From Rhizomicrobium sp. (lineage in GTDB: Bacteria > Pseudomonadota > Alphaproteobacteria > Micropepsales > Micropepsaceae): 64,000 nt of DNA. Location: NCBI GenBank assembly GCA_037200045.1, contig JBBCHM010000001.1, positions 434,001 through 498,000 on the forward strand. Direction: 5' to 3'. Every line of letters starts with the position of its first letter. Position 1 is the stretch's first letter. Both the position numbers and the translations under genes were made by a program. This document shows positions 61,384 to 64,000 of this stretch, one piece after another. Under the pieces are notes generated by a model. That model was not told where the DNA came from. It searched no databases and saw nothing but the letters and a program-made list of their open reading frames with translations.

Positions 61384-63219
61384 TCAAATAGCCCGTGTCG
61401 CGTTCTCCAGCCAGGGCCGCGTCTCTTCGTCCACCAGCGGCCCCACCGTCAGGAGCACGCGCGCGTGATAGGCGTTGAGCCAGGCCCGTTCCTCCGTGGA
61501 CAGAAGATCGGGCGCGACCAGGTCCAGGTCGATCGGCGCCAGCGTGATGGTCTCGAAATTCAGGAACTTGCGCCGCGGATCGCCGCCGGGCACCGGCGCC
61601 GCCGCGCTCACCACGACCAGGTTCTCGATCCGGATGCCGTATTCGCCGGTCTTGTAATAGCCCGGCTCGTTCGAGCAGATCATCCCCGGCATCAGCGCCT
61701 GGGTGACGGTGTAGCGCTTGGAGATGTTCTGCGGCCCCTCATGCACCGACAGGAAGCTGCCGACGCCATGGCCGGTGCCGTGGTCGTAATCGAGCCCCGC
61801 GTCCCACAGCGCCCGCCGCGCGAAGGCGTCGAGCGCAGCCCCCGGCGTGCCCACCGGGAACCGCGCGGTCGCCAGCGCGATATGGCCCTTCAGCACGCGG
61901 GTGAAGCGGTCCTTCATCTCCGCCGTGGCCGCGCCCACGATCACGGTGCGCGTCACGTCGGTGGTGCCGTCGGGATATTGCCCGCCGGAATCGATCAGGA
62001 AGATCTCGCCGCGCCGGATCGGCCGGTTGGTCGATTGCGTGACGCGGTAATGCACCACCGCGCCGTTCGAGCCGGCGCCGGAGATCGAATCGAACGACAG
62101 ATCGCGCAGCGAGCCGGTGCGGGCGCGATAGCCCTCCAGCGCCTTGGACGCATCGATCTCGGTCAGGTGCCCGTCCGGCGCCTCGCGCGCCAGCCAGGCG
62201 AGGAAGTTCGACAGCGCGGCGCCGTCGCGGATATGGGCCCGCCGCGTGCCTTCGATTTCCACCGGGTTCTTGCACGCCTTCGGCAATTGCACCGGATCGG
62301 GGGCGGAGCGGATATGCGCGCCCGCCGCCTTCAGCCGGTCGAAGATCGCCGCCGACGCCGTCGTCGGATCGGCCGCCACCGTCTTGCCCTTGAGCGCGTC
62401 GAGCGCCGGCGCGAATTCCGCCGGCGGACGCAGGCGCACGGCATTGCCCAGATGCTTCTCCAGCTCGGGCGAGGATTTGCGCGCGTCCATGAACAGGTCG
62501 GTCGAGCCGTCGGCGTTCTGGATCGCGAAGCTGAGCGCGAAGGGCGTGTGAGGCACGTCGCCGCCGCGGATGTTGAGCAGCCAGCAGATCGAATCCGGCA
62601 GGGTGATCACCGCCGCGTCGGCGCCGAGCGCCTTCACGTCCTCGGCGATGCGCAGGCGCTTGGCCTCGGCCGCCTCGCCGGCGAGGTTCAGGTCCTGGAT
62701 CGTCGCCTTGGCGGTCGGCGCCTCCGGCTGGTCGGTCCACACCGCGTCGATCGGGTTGGTCTGGACCGCGACCAGCGTGCCGCCCGCCTTCTCGGCGGCG
62801 GCGCGCAGGGCCTGCACCGCGGCGGCGGTGTGCAGCCACGGGTCGTAGCCGAGCTTGGCGCCCTTCGGCAGGTTGGCGGCGATCCAGGCGGCGGGACCTT
62901 CCTCGACGAGGTCGCGCGGCTCGAACAGCGAGGTGTCGGTCTGCTGGCGGATCTGCAGCGTATAGCGGCCGTCGACGAACACGGCGGCCTTGTCCGTCAG
63001 CGCGACGGCGGCGCCGGCCGAGCCGGTGAAGGCGGTCAGCCAGGCGAGGCGCTCGTCGCGCTTGGGGACGTATTCGCCCTGATGCGCGTCGGCGCGCGGC
63101 ACGACAAAGCCGTCGAGCCCGCGGCGCTTCAGCTCGGCGCGCAGGGCGGCGAGGCGCGGCGCGACGGTCGCGGCGTCGGTTTCGTTCTCGTAAGTCTGGA
63201 AGGGTCCGGTCTTGTCCAT
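61384..63219 (-). CDS. pepP: Xaa-Pro aminopeptidase (M24B, aminopeptidase P)
   Basis: Removes N-terminal residues before proline. The 611 residues give the long three-domain form like eukaryotic XPNPEP: two creatinase N domains (GFVVPRADAHQGEYVPKRDE; TLPDSICWLLNIRGGDVP) and a catalytic domain. Metal ligands appear as Asp in LIDSGGQYPDGTTDVTRT, His in HGTGHGVG, and Glu in SNEPGYY and RIENLVVV. ATG 63219 is preferred over a start 57 bases upstream that reads through a palindromic repeat. Confidence 0.92.
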   Translation of the reverse strand: MDKTGPFQTYENETDAATVAPRLAALRAELKRRGLDGFVVPRADAHQGEYVPKRDERLAWLTAFTGSAGAAVALTDKAAVFVDGRYTLQIRQQTDTSLFEPRDLVEEGPAAWIAANLPKGAKLGYDPWLHTAAAVQALRAAAEKAGGTLVAVQTNPIDAVWTDQPEAPTAKATIQDLNLAGEAAEAKRLRIAEDVKALGADAAVITLPDSICWLLNIRGGDVPHTPFALSFAIQNADGSTDLFMDARKSSPELEKHLGNAVRLRPPAEFAPALDALKGKTVAADPTTASAAIFDRLKAAGAHIRSAPDPVQLPKACKNPVEIEGTRRAHIRDGAALSNFLAWLAREAPDGHLTEIDASKALEGYRARTGSLRDLSFDSISGAGSNGAVVHYRVTQSTNRPIRRGEIFLIDSGGQYPDGTTDVTRTVIVGAATAEMKDRFTRVLKGHIALATARFPVGTPGAALDAFARRALWDAGLDYDHGTGHGVGSFLSVHEGPQNISKRYTVTQALMPGMICSNEPGYYKTGEYGIRIENLVVVSAAAPVPGGDPRRKFLNFETITLAPIDLDLVAPDLLSTEERAWLNAYHARVLLTVGPLVDEETRPWLENATRAI

Positions 63220-63240
63220 GGCTGTCACTTTTCTCGCATC

Positions 63241-63323
63241 GTCATGGCCGCCCCCGTGGCGGCCATCCATAAGCACGATCGACGACGGTGTTCATGGATG
63301 GCCGGGACAAGCCCGGCCATGAC
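63241..63323. repeat. Paired intergenic palindromes
   Basis: TCATGGCCGCC with its inverted partner GGCGGCCATCCAT (63242-63270) faces TCATGGATGGCCGGG with CCCGGCCATGAC (63292-63323). Same general form as the other paired units, lying between prmA and pepP. Confidence 0.7.
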
Positions 63324-63345
63324 GGTTGGGTTTTGTCGCGGAAGC

Positions 63346-64000
63346 TTATGCCCCCGGCCGTTCCAAAACCAGCGCGGTCCACGGCCCGTCGCGGCGGCGG
63401 TCGCGCAAGATCAGGCCATGCGGCACATAGAACGAGACAACAAGATTCTCCTGCCAGGTCAGCAATCCCGACAGCACCAGCGTGCCGCCCTTGGCCAGCG
63501 CCCGGGCGATCGACGGCGCGAGCTGGGTCAGCGGGCCGGCCAGGATATTGGCGAGGATCAGGTCGTAGGGCGCCTCGGCGGCAATCGCCGGGCTGGTCAG
63601 CCCGTCGGCCAGCACGGCGCGGACCAGCGGCGCCGCGCCGTTGGCCGCCGCGTTCTCCCGCGTCACCGCGATGGCGTCGGGATCGATGTCGGTCGCCAGC
63701 ACGCGCCGCCGCCACAGCTTGGCCGCCGCGATGGCGAGCAGGCCGGTGCCGCAACCCAGGTCCAGCACCCGCGCGAACCGCCGTCGCTTTGCGAGATCGC
63801 TGAGGGCGGACAGGCACAGCGACGTCGTCTCATGATGGCCGGTGCCGAACGCCATCCCGGCCTCGATCTTCAGCGCCACGACGCCCGGCGGCACCTGGCC
63901 CGCGTCATGCGCGCCATAGACGAAGAACCGCCCGGCGCGCACCGGCGGCAGGCCCTCCTGGGACAGGCGGATCCAGTCCTGGTCGGGCAGTGGCGCGACG
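63346..64000 (-). CDS. prmA: Ribosomal protein L11 methyltransferase PrmA (N-terminus outside window)
   Basis: SAM-dependent trimethylation of L11. The frame stays open to the window edge (codons from 63999), so only the last ~217 residues are seen. They begin with DWIRLSQEGLPPVRAGRFFV, then AGMAFGTGHHETTSLCL, the SAM motif VLDLGCGTGLLAIAA, and the NPPY-like ILANILAGPL. The gene order prmA then pepP is common in alphaproteobacteria. Confidence 0.94.
   Translation of the reverse strand, partial: VAPLPDQDWIRLSQEGLPPVRAGRFFVYGAHDAGQVPPGVVALKIEAGMAFGTGHHETTSLCLSALSDLAKRRRFARVLDLGCGTGLLAIAAAKLWRRRVLATDIDPDAIAVTRENAAANGAAPLVRAVLADGLTSPAIAAEAPYDLILANILAGPLTQLAPSIARALAKGGTLVLSGLLTWQENLVVSFYVPHGLILRDRRRDGPWTALVLERPGA

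Noticed and set aside
63220..63276. Upstream start for the aminopeptidase P gene
   Set aside because: The added codons come from the intergenic palindrome and the family's N-terminus fits the later ATG.

Overview
The window is about 64 kb of a GC-rich alphaproteobacterial chromosome. The evidence is the gene content: a sciP (DUF1153) cell-cycle gene, an alphaproteobacterial dcw order running mraZ to ftsZ with murB and ddl inside, a SahR-type metF-metH operon, and MlaA/MlaC. The protein style suggests the Rhizomicrobium/Micropepsaceae neighbourhood. That placement is inference, not a search result.

Layout. 1-1771 is the C-terminal part of a TonB-dependent receptor, followed by ettA and a convergent AbrB/PIN toxin-antitoxin pair. 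4.3-7.6 kb (minus strand) holds two small membrane-associated genes and a two-gene operon that joins a dCache receptor without an output domain to a pentameric ligand-gated channel homologue. 7.8-9.2 kb is mlaA-mlaC. 9.4-14.9 kb is the methionine-cycle operon sahR-metF-metH behind a palindromic operator. 15-31.3 kb is mixed metabolism and envelope: a retropepsin/TPR pair, an SDR plus 5-oxoprolinase pair, a TerB-DnaJ protein, a Trp-heptad membrane protein with a ribbon-helix-helix partner, a siderophore-interacting flavoprotein, an AmpD-like amidase, a racemase, sciP, the RNase P RNA gene, a PAS protein and two oxidoreductases.

31.3-35.1 kb is the accessory island. A complete 3,220-bp IS1595-family element has 24-bp perfect terminal inverted repeats and an 8-bp target duplication (TACGAAGT). 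It carries six passenger genes or gene remnants. Just outside its left end is a decayed relative of its own right half.

35.3-53.4 kb is an uninterrupted dcw cluster: mraZ, rsmH, ftsL, ftsI, murE, murF, mraY, murD, ftsW, murG, murC, murB, ddl, ftsQ, ftsA, ftsZ. Most junctions overlap by 1-4 bases or are a few bases apart. Three MraZ-type boxes lie in front and an intrinsic terminator follows ftsZ. 53.8-60.2 kb continues with a YjbR protein, lpxC, bamD, recN and ligA. 60.4-64 kb (minus strand) has an esterase, an aminopeptidase P and the start-truncated prmA.

Short palindromic repeats recur throughout. Some are paired intergenic inverted units with TGTCAT/ATGACA ends. Others are inserted in frame inside the oxoprolinase and amidase genes. 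No tRNA, rRNA or CRISPR array was seen. The best candidates for something little described are the dCache-receptor/ligand-gated-channel operon and the passenger-carrying IS1595 element.
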